Below are positions 12,460-21,073 of a stretch of DNA of 64,000 nt, one piece after another. The position numbers were made by a program, and so were the translations under genes. Numbering within the stretch: the first letter of the stretch is position 1; every line of letters begins with the position of its first letter. Below the pieces are notes generated by a model that had not been told where the DNA came from, made no database searches, and worked only from the letters and a program-made list of their open reading frames with translations. Origin of the DNA: Ruegeria arenilitoris (GTDB lineage: Bacteria; Pseudomonadota; Alphaproteobacteria; Rhodobacterales; Rhodobacteraceae); contig NZ_WPYP01000001.1 in the NCBI RefSeq assembly GCF_013030985.1, positions 496,001 to 560,000 on the forward strand, in the 5' to 3' direction.

Positions 12460-12687
12460 TTATTCCTGCCAGAAGTAGCGGGTGTACTCATTGCGCGCCT
12501 GATATTTGGTCAGGCCGACATCTTTCAGAAGCCTGTCGTCCAGATTGGACAAATTGACTCGGCTGCGGCGTTGACGTTCCCACTTTGTCACAATCGCCGC
12601 AAACCGCACGGCCAGCGCGGCGATCAGCGGCAGCCGGGGACTGTCGTTCAGCAGCATGAGGGCGGGGTTGTGCATCGCGCGTGTCAT
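12460..12687 (-). CDS. DUF1127 small protein
   Basis: A 75-residue protein starting MTRAMHNPALML. The C-terminal arginine-rich half, LDDRLLKDVGLTKYQARNEYTRYFW, is the DUF1127 core. DUF1127 proteins in alphaproteobacteria include abundant stress-linked RNA-binding regulators such as CcaF1 of Rhodobacter; this member is somewhat longer than the minimal 45-residue forms. The ATG at 12687 is preceded by AAGGATAT; an earlier in-frame start at 12717 falls in the promoter region. It diverges from the MocR-type gene across 99 bp with repeated ATTGTAT/TTGACACAA elements. Confidence 0.85.
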   Translation of the reverse strand: MTRAMHNPALMLLNDSPRLPLIAALAVRFAAIVTKWERQRRSRVNLSNLDDRLLKDVGLTKYQARNEYTRYFWQE

Positions 12688-12710
12688 AGTGGATATCCTT
12701 TCAAATTGTA

Positions 12711-12798
12711 TTGACACAAAGCATGTTTGTTCGGTATGTGTGATTGATACATTCAGGATTGTGTCAAAATCAAAGGAAGAATTGTAATGGATACAATT
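12711..12798. promoter_or_regulatory. Repeat-rich divergent promoter between DUF1127 and the MocR-type regulator
   Basis: TTGACACAA (12711-12719) and TTGTGTCAA (12759-12767) are a perfect 9-bp inverted pair with centres 48 bp apart. AATTGTA and ATACAATT (12780-12798) form an imperfect palindrome over the regulator's start codon, and another ATTGTAT is at 12705. MocR proteins commonly bind repeats of ATACAA-like motifs in their own divergent promoter, so these are plausible operators. Confidence 0.5.
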
Positions 12799-14190
12799 TG
12801 GCCAGAGGCGCTGCCGAAATCCAAGGGTCCTAAGTATACTCTGGTCGCTGACACGATCCGAAAAGCCATTGATAACAATCTTCTGGAAGTTGGAACCAAG
12901 CTGCCTCCGGTGCGAGAACTGGCGTATCGGTTACAAATCACGCCGGGTACGGTTGCGCGGGCTTATACGATTCTGACCGATGAGGGATTGCTACAAGCTG
13001 AGGTCGGGCGTGGTACATTCGTGGCCCCTCCGAAATCACCTATTCTGGACGATGTTTGGGCCAGGCAACTGCATCTGCGCGATGACAAATACAACGCCAA
13101 TGTCAGCCTGTTCAGCCCGCGATTGGCGGATATGGGGCAGGTGTCCTTGATCCGTGAATGTCTGCAGAAAGTGTCGCAAGCCGATCCTGGGCTGTTTTTG
13201 AACTATCCGACCCGCGACGCCTACCAACCTATGCGGCAAGCGGTTGTTGAATGGCTGTCTGATCTGCCGTTGGGCGCGGTAACCCATGACGACATTGTAC
13301 TGACACATGGCGGCCAGAACGGGTTGTGCTTGGTGTTTCAGACAATTTTGCGCGGACCGAAACCTGTGGTTCTGGTTGAGGACTTGTCCTATGCCGGGTT
13401 CCGTCGCGCCGGAGAACTGATGCGTGCAGATGTGGTCGGCGTGAAGATGGACAAATGGGGGGTCGATCCCGAGGCGATGGAACATGTGCTGCGCCAAACT
13501 GCGGCGCAGGCTGTCTGCGTTTCACCTGAAGTGCAAAACCCGACCGGTTCACACACACCGCTTGAACGCCGGAAAGAGGTTGTTGAGGTCGCCCGTCGCT
13601 TTGATCTGCAGATCATCGAGGACGATTGCTATCGCATGGGCGATGCGCGTGAACCCAGCTATCGGGCCTTGGCCCCCGAACGGGGGTGGCATGTGTCCTC
13701 GATCTCGAAGATCCTGACGCCGTCGCTGCGAGTGGGGTTTGCCATTGCTCCCCGTGAAAGGAGCGTCGATCTGCGGCGGTCTGCGGAGTACGGGTATTTC
13801 GGGCTGGCGCAGCCTCTGGCAGAACTGACCCGGTTGCTTTTGTCCGACCCCCGCACGCGCCAGATCGCCAAGGATGTGCGCGTTCGCATGGGTGATTATG
13901 TTCGTGTGGCAGTGAACGCGCTTGGAGGGTTCGACCTCAACTGGGCACCGGATGTTCCCTTTGTCTGGCTCAACCTTCCATCCGGCTGGCGGGCCGGTTC
14001 CTTCACGCGCGCGGCCGAGAGGGACGGGATCCAACTGCGGTCCGCCGATGAGTTTGCCCTGCGTGACGGTCGGGCGCCAAACGCGGTGCGCATTGCGATG
14101 AACGGACATGTGTCGCTGGAACGGTTCGAGGACGCGATGCAGAGGTTGCGCCGGTTGTTGGACAACCCACCCGAGCAAATCAGCGTCTAG
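12787..14190 (+). CDS. MocR-type PLP-dependent GntR family transcriptional regulator
   Basis: A 467-residue fusion. The N-terminal GntR winged helix (about 15-80) has LPPVRELAYRLQITPGTVARAYTILTDEGLLQAEVGRGTFV. The C-terminal fold-type I aminotransferase domain has the PLP region SPEVQNPTGSHTPLERR and the Lys-bearing SSISKILTPSLRVGF. MocR proteins sense PLP or amino-acid derivatives; the ligand here is unknown. The only divergent neighbour is the DUF1127 gene, an unusual partner because most MocR genes face metabolic genes. Confidence 0.93.
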   Translation: MDTIWPEALPKSKGPKYTLVADTIRKAIDNNLLEVGTKLPPVRELAYRLQITPGTVARAYTILTDEGLLQAEVGRGTFVAPPKSPILDDVWARQLHLRDDKYNANVSLFSPRLADMGQVSLIRECLQKVSQADPGLFLNYPTRDAYQPMRQAVVEWLSDLPLGAVTHDDIVLTHGGQNGLCLVFQTILRGPKPVVLVEDLSYAGFRRAGELMRADVVGVKMDKWGVDPEAMEHVLRQTAAQAVCVSPEVQNPTGSHTPLERRKEVVEVARRFDLQIIEDDCYRMGDAREPSYRALAPERGWHVSSISKILTPSLRVGFAIAPRERSVDLRRSAEYGYFGLAQPLAELTRLLLSDPRTRQIAKDVRVRMGDYVRVAVNALGGFDLNWAPDVPFVWLNLPSGWRAGSFTRAAERDGIQLRSADEFALRDGRAPNAVRIAMNGHVSLERFEDAMQRLRRLLDNPPEQISV

Positions 14191-14353
14191 ATGTGGGGTA
14201 AAATAATACCTATTTTTTAAGTTATTGAAATTGCACAATTTAAAAGCATTTACTGTTGTTGACCTGCGAAGCACTCCCCTCTAAATACGCTCCATCGAAT
14301 TCGGGCCGCTCTGTCGTGGGGCGGTCTTTCACATCAAACAGGACTATCCTGCC

Positions 14354-14812
14354 ATGAAAACCTTCTCTGCAACACCTGCAGACATCGACAAGAAATGGAT
14401 CCTGATCGACGCCGAGGGCGTTGTTCTGGGTCGTCTTGCCTCGATCGTCGCCATGCGCCTGCGTGGCAAGCACAAAGCGTCGTTCACCCCGAACATGGAC
14501 ATGGGCGACAACGTCATCGTGATCAACGCTGACAAAATCCAGATGACCGGCAAGAAGCGCGAAGAGAACTTCTACTGGCACACTGGTCACCCGGGCGGCA
14601 TCAAGTCGCGCACCAAGCAGCAGATCCTCGAGGGTGCACACCCCGAGCGCGTCGTGACCCAGGCGGTCAAGCGCATGCTGCCGGGCAACCGTCTGGCACG
14701 CCAGCAGATGACCAACCTGCGCGTTTATGCCGGTGCCGAGCATCCTCATGAGGCGCAAGCGCCCGAAGTTCTGGACGTCAAGTCCATGAACAAGAAAAAC
14801 ACCCGGAGCTAA
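14354..14812 (+). CDS. rplM: 50S ribosomal protein L13
   Basis: A 152-residue L13: [30 protein letters not shown] and the basic segment [19 protein letters not shown] are characteristic. It is paired with rpsI after a 6-bp gap, the usual L13-S9 operon. The 163 bp before it contain an AT-rich tract after the MocR gene with only a weak GGTA/TACC hairpin and T run near 14200, then a GC-rich leader. Confidence 0.98.
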   Translation: MKTFSATPADIDKKWILIDAEGVVLGRLASIVAMRLRGKHKASFTPNMDMGDNVIVINADKIQMTGKKREENFYWHTGHPGGIKSRTKQQILEGAHPERVVTQAVKRMLPGNRLARQQMTNLRVYAGAEHPHEAQAPEVLDVKSMNKKNTRS

Positions 14813-14818
14813 TGACCG

Positions 14819-15304
14819 ATGGCTGATCAGATCAATACTCTCGAAGAGCTGAGCGCCGTCGCAGGCGTTGAAACCGTGGCCGAAGAAGTCATCGTGCGTG
14901 AACCCGTACGTGACGAGCTGGGCCGTTCGTACGCCACCGGCAAGCGTAAAGACGCTGTTGCCCGCGTTTGGATCAAGCCGGGTTCCGGCAAGGTCACCGT
15001 TAACGGCAAAGACCAGGACAAGTACTTCGCTCGTCCCGTTCTGCAGCTGATCCTGCGCCAGCCGTTCCAGGTTGCTGGTGTAGAAGGTGAGTTCGACGTT
15101 GTTGCAACCGTCAAAGGCGGTGGCCTGACCGGTCAGGCCGGTGCGGTCAAGCACGGCATCTCGAAAGCACTGCAGCTGTACGATCCGTCGCTGCGTGGCG
15201 CTCTGAAAGCTGCTGGCTTCCTGACCCGCGACAGCCGCGTTGTGGAACGTAAGAAATACGGTAAGCGCAAAGCGCGTCGTTCGTTCCAGTTCTCGAAGCG
15301 TTAA
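14819..15304 (+). CDS. rpsI: 30S ribosomal protein S9
   Basis: A 161-residue S9. The core [26 protein letters not shown] and the C-terminal [17 protein letters not shown] tail, which reaches the P-site tRNA, are intact. An N-terminal extension of about 30 acidic residues ([23 protein letters not shown]) makes it longer than the 130-residue E. coli form; such extensions are common in alphaproteobacteria. Confidence 0.98.
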   Translation: MADQINTLEELSAVAGVETVAEEVIVREPVRDELGRSYATGKRKDAVARVWIKPGSGKVTVNGKDQDKYFARPVLQLILRQPFQVAGVEGEFDVVATVKGGGLTGQAGAVKHGISKALQLYDPSLRGALKAAGFLTRDSRVVERKKYGKRKARRSFQFSKR

Positions 15305-15325
15305 TCGCTGCGGAATACGACTTTC

Positions 15326-15353
15326 AAAGGGCTCGCTTGCGCGGGCCCTTTTT
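15326..15353 (+). terminator. Terminator of rplM-rpsI
   Basis: AAAGGGCTCGC pairs with GCGGGCCCTTT across a TTGC loop and is followed by further T (15349-15353). It is located between convergent rpsI and the substrate-binding protein gene. Confidence 0.87.
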
Positions 15354-15362
15354 CTGTTTGGT

Positions 15363-16523
15363 TTATTCTTCGTAGACCAGTTTCCAGGCCCCGTTTTCCA
15401 CCACGTTGACAAAAACGGTATCAGCCCCCTGATGATCGTCCGGGCCGTAGGTGAGACGGTTTCCAACCAGATCGTCTTGATAGTCCAGACTTTCCATGGC
15501 TGCGATAAAGCTTTCATGGGTCAGATCGGGCCCTGCAGCCTCCAGCGCTTTGACCATCATTTCGGCGGCGGAATAACCCAACATTGAAAACCCGACGGGG
15601 TCTTCGCCGGTTGCGGCCTTGTATTCCTCGATAAAGGCGGCAGGCACGGGATCATCGGCGCGCGCCCACAGATCCTGCCATGAGGCGGCGGCGTAGAACC
15701 CATCCGTCACTCCGCCCGGAACTTGCGCAACGACGGTCAGAAAGCTTGCTGCGGTGCCCATGAACTTCATATCGGTCAGGCCCATCTTTTTGGCCGTGCC
15801 CACCACCGTGATCGCCTGACGCACACCCAGTGCAATCGTTACGATATCGCAACCTTCTTCCTTGAGCTTGCTGAGTGAGCCAACAAAGTCCGTCTCATCC
15901 GGCTTGTGCGTCGTCTCGGCCACAAAAGCGATACCGGCCTCTTCGGCGCCAGCCTTGCTACCTTCCAGAATCTCTTCGCCGAAGTCAGTGGGCAAGTACA
16001 TTGTGCAGACGTTTTGTGCCCCGAACTGACCGGCCAGATATTTCACACCGATACGGCTTTGGTCAAAATAGGTGGAGAATGAGGTGAACTTGTTCTTAAT
16101 CGGTTCCTGCAACATCTGGGTTGATGCCGTCAGGGGGGCAACGTTCGGAATGCCCTTGGGATCCAGCAGTTTAAACCCGGCCAGGTTCATCGGAGTACCC
16201 AATGATTGCAGCATGGCAAACACCTTGTCGCGATTCAGCAGCTTGTTATAGCCCTGCATCGCGCGCGGCATTTGATAGCCGTTATCCTCGACCACATAGC
16301 GGATGGTGCGACCATGCACGCCGCCCGCAGCATTGACCCGGTCGAACACAACATTTGCGCCCTTTGTTGCCGGAACGCCAACGGCCGCGAAAATACCGCT
16401 CAGGTCGTTGACCGAGCCAATGACAATCTCATCATCCGTGACACCCTGCGTCTGGGCATAGGCCAAGGTTGCGGACACCGTCAAAACGGCTGCAGTAGCC
16501 AATCTTGTGATCCCTTTGGTCAT
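15363..16523 (-). CDS. Branched-chain amino acid-type ABC transporter substrate-binding protein
   Basis: A 386-residue periplasmic binding protein with a signal peptide (MTKGITRLATAAVLTVSATLAYA, cleavage after AYA). The Leu/Ile/Val-type receptor fold shows in IVIGSVNDLSGIFAAVGVPATKGANVVFDRVNAAGGVHGR. It is the last gene of the livHMGF-ligase operon, 26 bp after the acyl-CoA ligase. Because an acyl-CoA ligase is encoded in the middle, the ligand may be a carboxylic acid (fatty, aromatic or hydroxy acid) rather than an amino acid (inference). Confidence 0.92.
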   Translation of the reverse strand: MTKGITRLATAAVLTVSATLAYAQTQGVTDDEIVIGSVNDLSGIFAAVGVPATKGANVVFDRVNAAGGVHGRTIRYVVEDNGYQMPRAMQGYNKLLNRDKVFAMLQSLGTPMNLAGFKLLDPKGIPNVAPLTASTQMLQEPIKNKFTSFSTYFDQSRIGVKYLAGQFGAQNVCTMYLPTDFGEEILEGSKAGAEEAGIAFVAETTHKPDETDFVGSLSKLKEEGCDIVTIALGVRQAITVVGTAKKMGLTDMKFMGTAASFLTVVAQVPGGVTDGFYAAASWQDLWARADDPVPAAFIEEYKAATGEDPVGFSMLGYSAAEMMVKALEAAGPDLTHESFIAAMESLDYQDDLVGNRLTYGPDDHQGADTVFVNVVENGAWKLVYEE

Positions 16524-16549
16524 TACTTCTCCTCCTTGTTCAAATTCCG

Positions 16550-18436
16550 TTATTTATACATGTCTTCAATAAGATGAGCGTGTTTCCGTTCTACAAAGCT
16601 GCGTTTCAGCTTCATCGTCGCGGTCAGTTCGTCATCATCTGCAGTCAGTAATACGTTGATCAGGCGGAAATCCTTGATCTGTTCGACCCGCGCGAACTCT
16701 TTGTTGACTGCCGCGACTTCGCCCGCGATCTGTTCTCTGACCTCAGGCGCCGCGCAGAGCGAGGCGAAGTTCGAGAACGGAATTTTCCGGTCCTGCGCGT
16801 ATTTCTCAACGTTTTCCTGGTCGATCATGATCAGGGCAGTCAGATATTTTCGCGCATCGCCAATGATTACCGCGTCCGAGATATAAGGGCTGAACTTCAA
16901 CCGGCTTTCGATCTCGGCCGGGGTGATGTTCTTGCCGCCTGCGGTGATAATGATGTCTTTCAGCCGTCCGGTGATGGTGACAAAGCCCTGATCGTCGATA
17001 CGCCCCAAATCGCCGGTCCGAAGCCAGCCATCGGCGGTGAAGGTTTCAGCCGTTTTGGCGTTGTTGCGCCAATAGCCCTGAAAGATGTTCAGGCCTTTCA
17101 GCTGGATTTCACCTTCGTCCGAGATGCGGATGTCATTGCTGGCGATGGCCGGACCAACAGTACCGATCTTATTGGTTTCAACGCTGTTGATGGTCGCCAG
17201 CCCCGAGGTTTCGGTCATCCCGAACCCTTCGATCAGCGGCACGCCAATGGCCCAGTACCACCTCAGCAAGTCCGGAGAGATCGGCGCCGCCCCGGTGCCG
17301 CCCCGGCGCATTTTGTCCATTCCCAGCATCCGCCGAAGGTTGCGCAGCACCAGACGGTCCCACAGCCAGAACCGCGCCGAAACACGTGCCGGAACCGGCT
17401 GGCCTTCACATAAATACGCGGCCCGCTCTAACCCGGCTTTCAGCGCCATCCGATACGCAGCACGGCCCGACGGGGTGGCGTCCTGCGCCATAATCTGGAC
17501 GTGGGAGTAAATCTTCTCCCACACACGCGGCACGGCGACGAAAGTGGTGGGAGAGACCTCTTGCAGGTTGGCGAAAACCGTCTCGGGGCTTTCGGCAAAA
17601 TTGACGACGCATTTCGCGGCCAGCGGGAAATAGATCGAAACCGCGCGTTCGAGGATATGGCAGAGCGGCAGGAAACACAGCTGTTCGTCGGTTTCAAACG
17701 CGGGCAGGGCGCGGGCACCGCTTTCGATGGCGGCCAGAATGTTCTCGTGGCTCAGCATGGCGCCCTTGGGCTTGCCGGTGGTGCCCGAGGTGTAGATCAG
17801 CAGTGCCGTGTCCTGGGGGGACGCCAAAGCCAGTTCGGCCTCGAACCGCGTTGGATCATCGGCCTCGGCCTGTTGGCCCACCCTATACAGTTCGTCGATC
17901 ATCAGGCAGCGGGGATGGGTCAGGTCGTGCAGGCCCTCATCCTCAAGTATGATGACGTTCAGCAGGTCCGGAACCTCGGTTTCGACCTCAAGAAACTTGT
18001 CCAGCTGCTCTTCGTTTTCGACGATCAGGAAGCGGCTGCCGCTGTCATTGATCAGATAGTTCAATTGGTTGGCCGAGTCCGTTGTGTACACGCCCGACAC
18101 GATGCCGCCGACGGCCTGAATACCCATGTCGAACCAGGCCCATTCCTTGCGGTCTTCGGACAGGATCGAAACGACCTCGCCGCGTTTCAGACCTAGCGTG
18201 CGCAGGGCCAGCCCAATCCATTTGGCGTGTTGCCAATAGTCGGCCCACGAATAGGACTTCCAAATCCCAAGGTCCTTTTCGCGATGCGCGGTGCGGTCCC
18301 CCAGCGCCGCGCAGCGTTTCTGAAACAGCTGGGTAATGGTGGTACATTCGTCCACATGCACCGGGCGCTGGCCGGCGGTTGCGTTGAACCAGACGCCATT
18401 GATATTGGCCTGAGGGGGCAGGGTGCTGATATTCAA
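16550..18436 (-). CDS. AMP-dependent long-chain acyl-CoA synthetase
   Basis: A 628-residue adenylate-forming enzyme. The P-loop is LLIYTSGTTGKPKGAMLSHEN (about 215-235), the A5 region is EGFGMTETSGLATIN, and the C-terminal lysine region is GRLKDIIITAGGKNITPAEIES. The layout and N-terminus (TTITQLFQKRCAALGDRTAHREKDLGIWKSYSWADYW) match FadD15-like long-chain ligases. It lies four bases after livF and before the binding-protein gene, so it is co-transcribed with the importer and probably activates the imported acid to a CoA thioester. Confidence 0.93.
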   Translation of the reverse strand: MNISTLPPQANINGVWFNATAGQRPVHVDECTTITQLFQKRCAALGDRTAHREKDLGIWKSYSWADYWQHAKWIGLALRTLGLKRGEVVSILSEDRKEWAWFDMGIQAVGGIVSGVYTTDSANQLNYLINDSGSRFLIVENEEQLDKFLEVETEVPDLLNVIILEDEGLHDLTHPRCLMIDELYRVGQQAEADDPTRFEAELALASPQDTALLIYTSGTTGKPKGAMLSHENILAAIESGARALPAFETDEQLCFLPLCHILERAVSIYFPLAAKCVVNFAESPETVFANLQEVSPTTFVAVPRVWEKIYSHVQIMAQDATPSGRAAYRMALKAGLERAAYLCEGQPVPARVSARFWLWDRLVLRNLRRMLGMDKMRRGGTGAAPISPDLLRWYWAIGVPLIEGFGMTETSGLATINSVETNKIGTVGPAIASNDIRISDEGEIQLKGLNIFQGYWRNNAKTAETFTADGWLRTGDLGRIDDQGFVTITGRLKDIIITAGGKNITPAEIESRLKFSPYISDAVIIGDARKYLTALIMIDQENVEKYAQDRKIPFSNFASLCAAPEVREQIAGEVAAVNKEFARVEQIKDFRLINVLLTADDDELTATMKLKRSFVERKHAHLIEDMYK

Positions 18437-18440
18437 CCGC

Positions 18441-19214
18441 TCATCTCCAGGTCTTTCTGCGTTTCCAGCGGCGGGTTTCCCGCGCGCCTTCCTCCTGCAC
18501 GCCCAGGTAGAAGTTCTGGATGTCCTCGGACTGCATCAACACATCCGCTGCGCCGTCCATGACGATGCGGCCGACCTCCATCACATAACCATGCTGGGCA
18601 AGTTCCAGCGCCGCCTTGGCGTTCTGTTCGACCAGCATCATTGTCATGTTCTGCTCGTCGTTCAGGCGTTTCAGGATGCCAAAGATTTCTTGCACCAGCA
18701 GTGGGGACAGGCCCAAAGACGGCTCGTCCAGAAGCATGATCTTCGGGTTGGCCATCAGACCGCGGCCAATGGCCAGCATCTGCTGCTGGCCGCCCGACAG
18801 GGTTCCTGCTTCTTGGGTGCGCCGTTCCTTCAGGATGGGAAAGTAGGTAAACACCAGTTCCCGGTTGTGATCGATCCGGGATTTATCGGCCAGAGTATAG
18901 GCACCAAGGTTGAGGTTTTCATCGACCGTCATCAAGGGAAAAACCTCGCGCCCTTCGGGGACGTGGACGATGCCCATCTCGACAACCTTATGCGGTTCTG
19001 ACCCTTGTATTTCGACGCCATCAAAGGTGATTTTACCCTTTTCAGGGTCCATCACGCCCGAGACGGTTTTCATCAGGGTCGTCTTTCCCGCGCCATTGGC
19101 CCCGAGGATCGAGACGATCTGCCCGCGATGCACGTCCAGCGATACGCCGCGGATGGCCATGATCGGGCCATAAAAGCTCTCGACATTGCGGATGGTCAAA
19201 ACAGGATCGCTCAT
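18441..19214 (-). CDS. livF: ABC transporter ATP-binding protein LivF-type
   Basis: A 257-residue ATPase. Walker A is GANGAGKTT, the signature is LSGGQQQMLAIGRGLM and Walker B is IMLLDEPSLGL. The form matches the LivF subfamily. It carries a C-terminal tail (EEGARETRRWKRRKTWR) rich in basic residues that is longer than usual. Its start overlaps the livG stop by four bases. Confidence 0.94.
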   Translation of the reverse strand: MSDPVLTIRNVESFYGPIMAIRGVSLDVHRGQIVSILGANGAGKTTLMKTVSGVMDPEKGKITFDGVEIQGSEPHKVVEMGIVHVPEGREVFPLMTVDENLNLGAYTLADKSRIDHNRELVFTYFPILKERRTQEAGTLSGGQQQMLAIGRGLMANPKIMLLDEPSLGLSPLLVQEIFGILKRLNDEQNMTMMLVEQNAKAALELAQHGYVMEVGRIVMDGAADVLMQSEDIQNFYLGVQEEGARETRRWKRRKTWR

Positions 19215-19975
19215 GAAGCTTTCCCCAGATACGCCTCGACCACGGCGGGGTGGGATTGCACCTGCGCAGGCGTTCCAAGCGCCAGTTTCGCACCGTCAGC
19301 CATGGCCAGAACCCTGTCGGACACGCCCGAGACCAGCCCCATGTCATGTTCAACCATCAGCACGGTGATGCCCATCTGCCGCCGAATATCGTCGATCCAC
19401 CAGCGCATGTCCGTTGTCTCTTCGACCGAAAGCCCCGAGGCCGGTTCGTCCAGCAACAATAGCTTGGGATCGGTGGCCAGAGCACGGGCGACCTCGACCA
19501 CCTTACGCACGCCATACGGCAGGCCCGAGATCATCTTGTCGCGGTAGGCCTGCAGGTCAAGGAAGTCGATGATTTCTTCGACCTTTTCGCGGTTCTCGAC
19601 CTCCTGCCGTCGGGCAGAGGGCAGGAACAGCACCTCGGACAGCAGGTTGGTGTGGCGATGCCGGTGCCGTCCAACCAGAAGGTTTTGCAGAACGGTGGCG
19701 TGCTCGAACAGCTCGATATTCTGGAACGTCCGGGCCACGCCATAGGCCGCCACAGCCGAGGGTTTGACCCGTAGCAGATCGTGGCCGTCAAACCGGATCG
19801 CCCCGTCAAAAGGGTCATAGAACCGCGATATCAGGTTGAAGACGGTGGACTTGCCCGCACCGTTCGGACCGACGATGGCAAAGACCTCACCCTGTTCAAC
19901 CGAGAAGGACAGATCGTTGACCGCAATCAGGCCGCCGAATTTCAAGGTGACGTTTTCGAACTCCAACAGGCTCAT
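19211..19975 (-). CDS. livG: ABC transporter ATP-binding protein LivG-type
   Basis: A 254-residue ATPase with Walker A GPNGAGKST, Walker B LLLLDEPASGLS and the LivG-type C-terminus GTPAQVQSHPAVVEAYLG. The signature region is SGLPYGVRKVVEVARAL, a degenerate LSGG as is usual for LivG. It overlaps livM by four bases and livF by four bases. Confidence 0.94.
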   Translation of the reverse strand: MSLLEFENVTLKFGGLIAVNDLSFSVEQGEVFAIVGPNGAGKSTVFNLISRFYDPFDGAIRFDGHDLLRVKPSAVAAYGVARTFQNIELFEHATVLQNLLVGRHRHRHTNLLSEVLFLPSARRQEVENREKVEEIIDFLDLQAYRDKMISGLPYGVRKVVEVARALATDPKLLLLDEPASGLSVEETTDMRWWIDDIRRQMGITVLMVEHDMGLVSGVSDRVLAMADGAKLALGTPAQVQSHPAVVEAYLGKAS

Positions 19976-21069
19976 CGCAGTCGTTCCGTCTTGAGGTAGG
20001 ATTTCTGACGTTTGAACATGTCCTTTCGGTAGAAGGGGAACAGTTCGAACCAGGTGCGGATTTTCAGCCAGCGACCATAGAGGCCCATCGGCTCGAACAG
20101 GATGAAGGCGATCAGGATCATTCCGAAGATACCGAACTCCAGCCCCGGAATGGCGACCGTGTTACCACCGAACAGCGCACCCACGTATTCCTTTGAGATT
20201 GACAGGAACTGCGGCAGAAACCCGATCACGATGGCGCCAAGAAACGCGCCGTGGATCGAGCCCAGCCCGCCGATCACGATCATCATCAGCAGTTGGATCG
20301 AGATCAGAACGCTGAAGGTCTCGTTGTTGAAGGCGCCTGCATATATGCCCATCAGCGCGCCGGCCCAGCCTGTAACCGCGCAGGACAGAGCGAACGAGAT
20401 CATTTTGGTGCGCGCAATGTCGATCCCCATCGCCTGCGCTGAAATCTCTGAGTCCCGCACCGCGATGAAGGCGCGCCCCAAAGGTGCGCGTAGCAGGTTG
20501 ATATAGCCAAGGGTGACCAGAACGGCCACACCCAGAACCAGCCAGAAGAACTGATCAGGCGTGGTCCAGCGGTCAACCAAATGGCCGAAAATCCCGACCC
20601 CGCCCAGATACTTGCCAGCCACGCCGCCGGTAAGCGGTTCGGCCAGAACGATCACGTCATCCATCAAGATCGACAGGGCCATGGTGAAGATCGCCAGATA
20701 GATACCGTGCAGCCTCAGGGCAGGGATGGCGACCGTTACTCCGGCGATGCCCGTCAGGACACCGGCCAGAGGAAAAGCAACCAGAAACGGCACACCCGCC
20801 TCGATCAGAATGACGTTGGCATAACACCCAAAGGCCAGAAAGGCGGCATGGCCCAGACTGACCTGCCCGGTATGGCCGGTCAGTACCATCAGGCCAAGCC
20901 CGGCGATGGCCCAGATCAGGACGTTGGTCAGTTCCCCAAGATAGAAATCATCCAACCACCACGGTGCGGCGGCAACGATGGCCAAAAGGATCAGGTAGAG
21001 GCTGAGCTGATAGCGATCCTTCCAGGGGCGGATATCCTGCATATAAACGGTTTTGAACACGATCCGCAT
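19972..21069 (-). CDS. livM: Branched-chain-type ABC transporter permease LivM
   Basis: A 365-residue permease with about nine or ten membrane helices. The segment GLMVLTGHTGQVSLGHAAFLAFGCYANVIL is the N-terminal LivM signature and GGLGSIHGAFLGAIVIGFLPQ is the conserved EAA-like loop. A long basic C-terminal tail (RWLKIRTWFELFPFYRKDMFKRQKSYLKTERLR) is cytoplasmic. It follows livH with a four-base gap. Confidence 0.94.
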   Translation of the reverse strand: MRIVFKTVYMQDIRPWKDRYQLSLYLILLAIVAAAPWWLDDFYLGELTNVLIWAIAGLGLMVLTGHTGQVSLGHAAFLAFGCYANVILIEAGVPFLVAFPLAGVLTGIAGVTVAIPALRLHGIYLAIFTMALSILMDDVIVLAEPLTGGVAGKYLGGVGIFGHLVDRWTTPDQFFWLVLGVAVLVTLGYINLLRAPLGRAFIAVRDSEISAQAMGIDIARTKMISFALSCAVTGWAGALMGIYAGAFNNETFSVLISIQLLMMIVIGGLGSIHGAFLGAIVIGFLPQFLSISKEYVGALFGGNTVAIPGLEFGIFGMILIAFILFEPMGLYGRWLKIRTWFELFPFYRKDMFKRQKSYLKTERLR

Positions 21070-21073
21070 TGGC

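Noticed and set aside
14240..15517. 425-codon minus-strand frame over rplM-rpsI
   Set aside because: Antisense shadow of L13 and S9 caused by codon bias; no recognisable domain.
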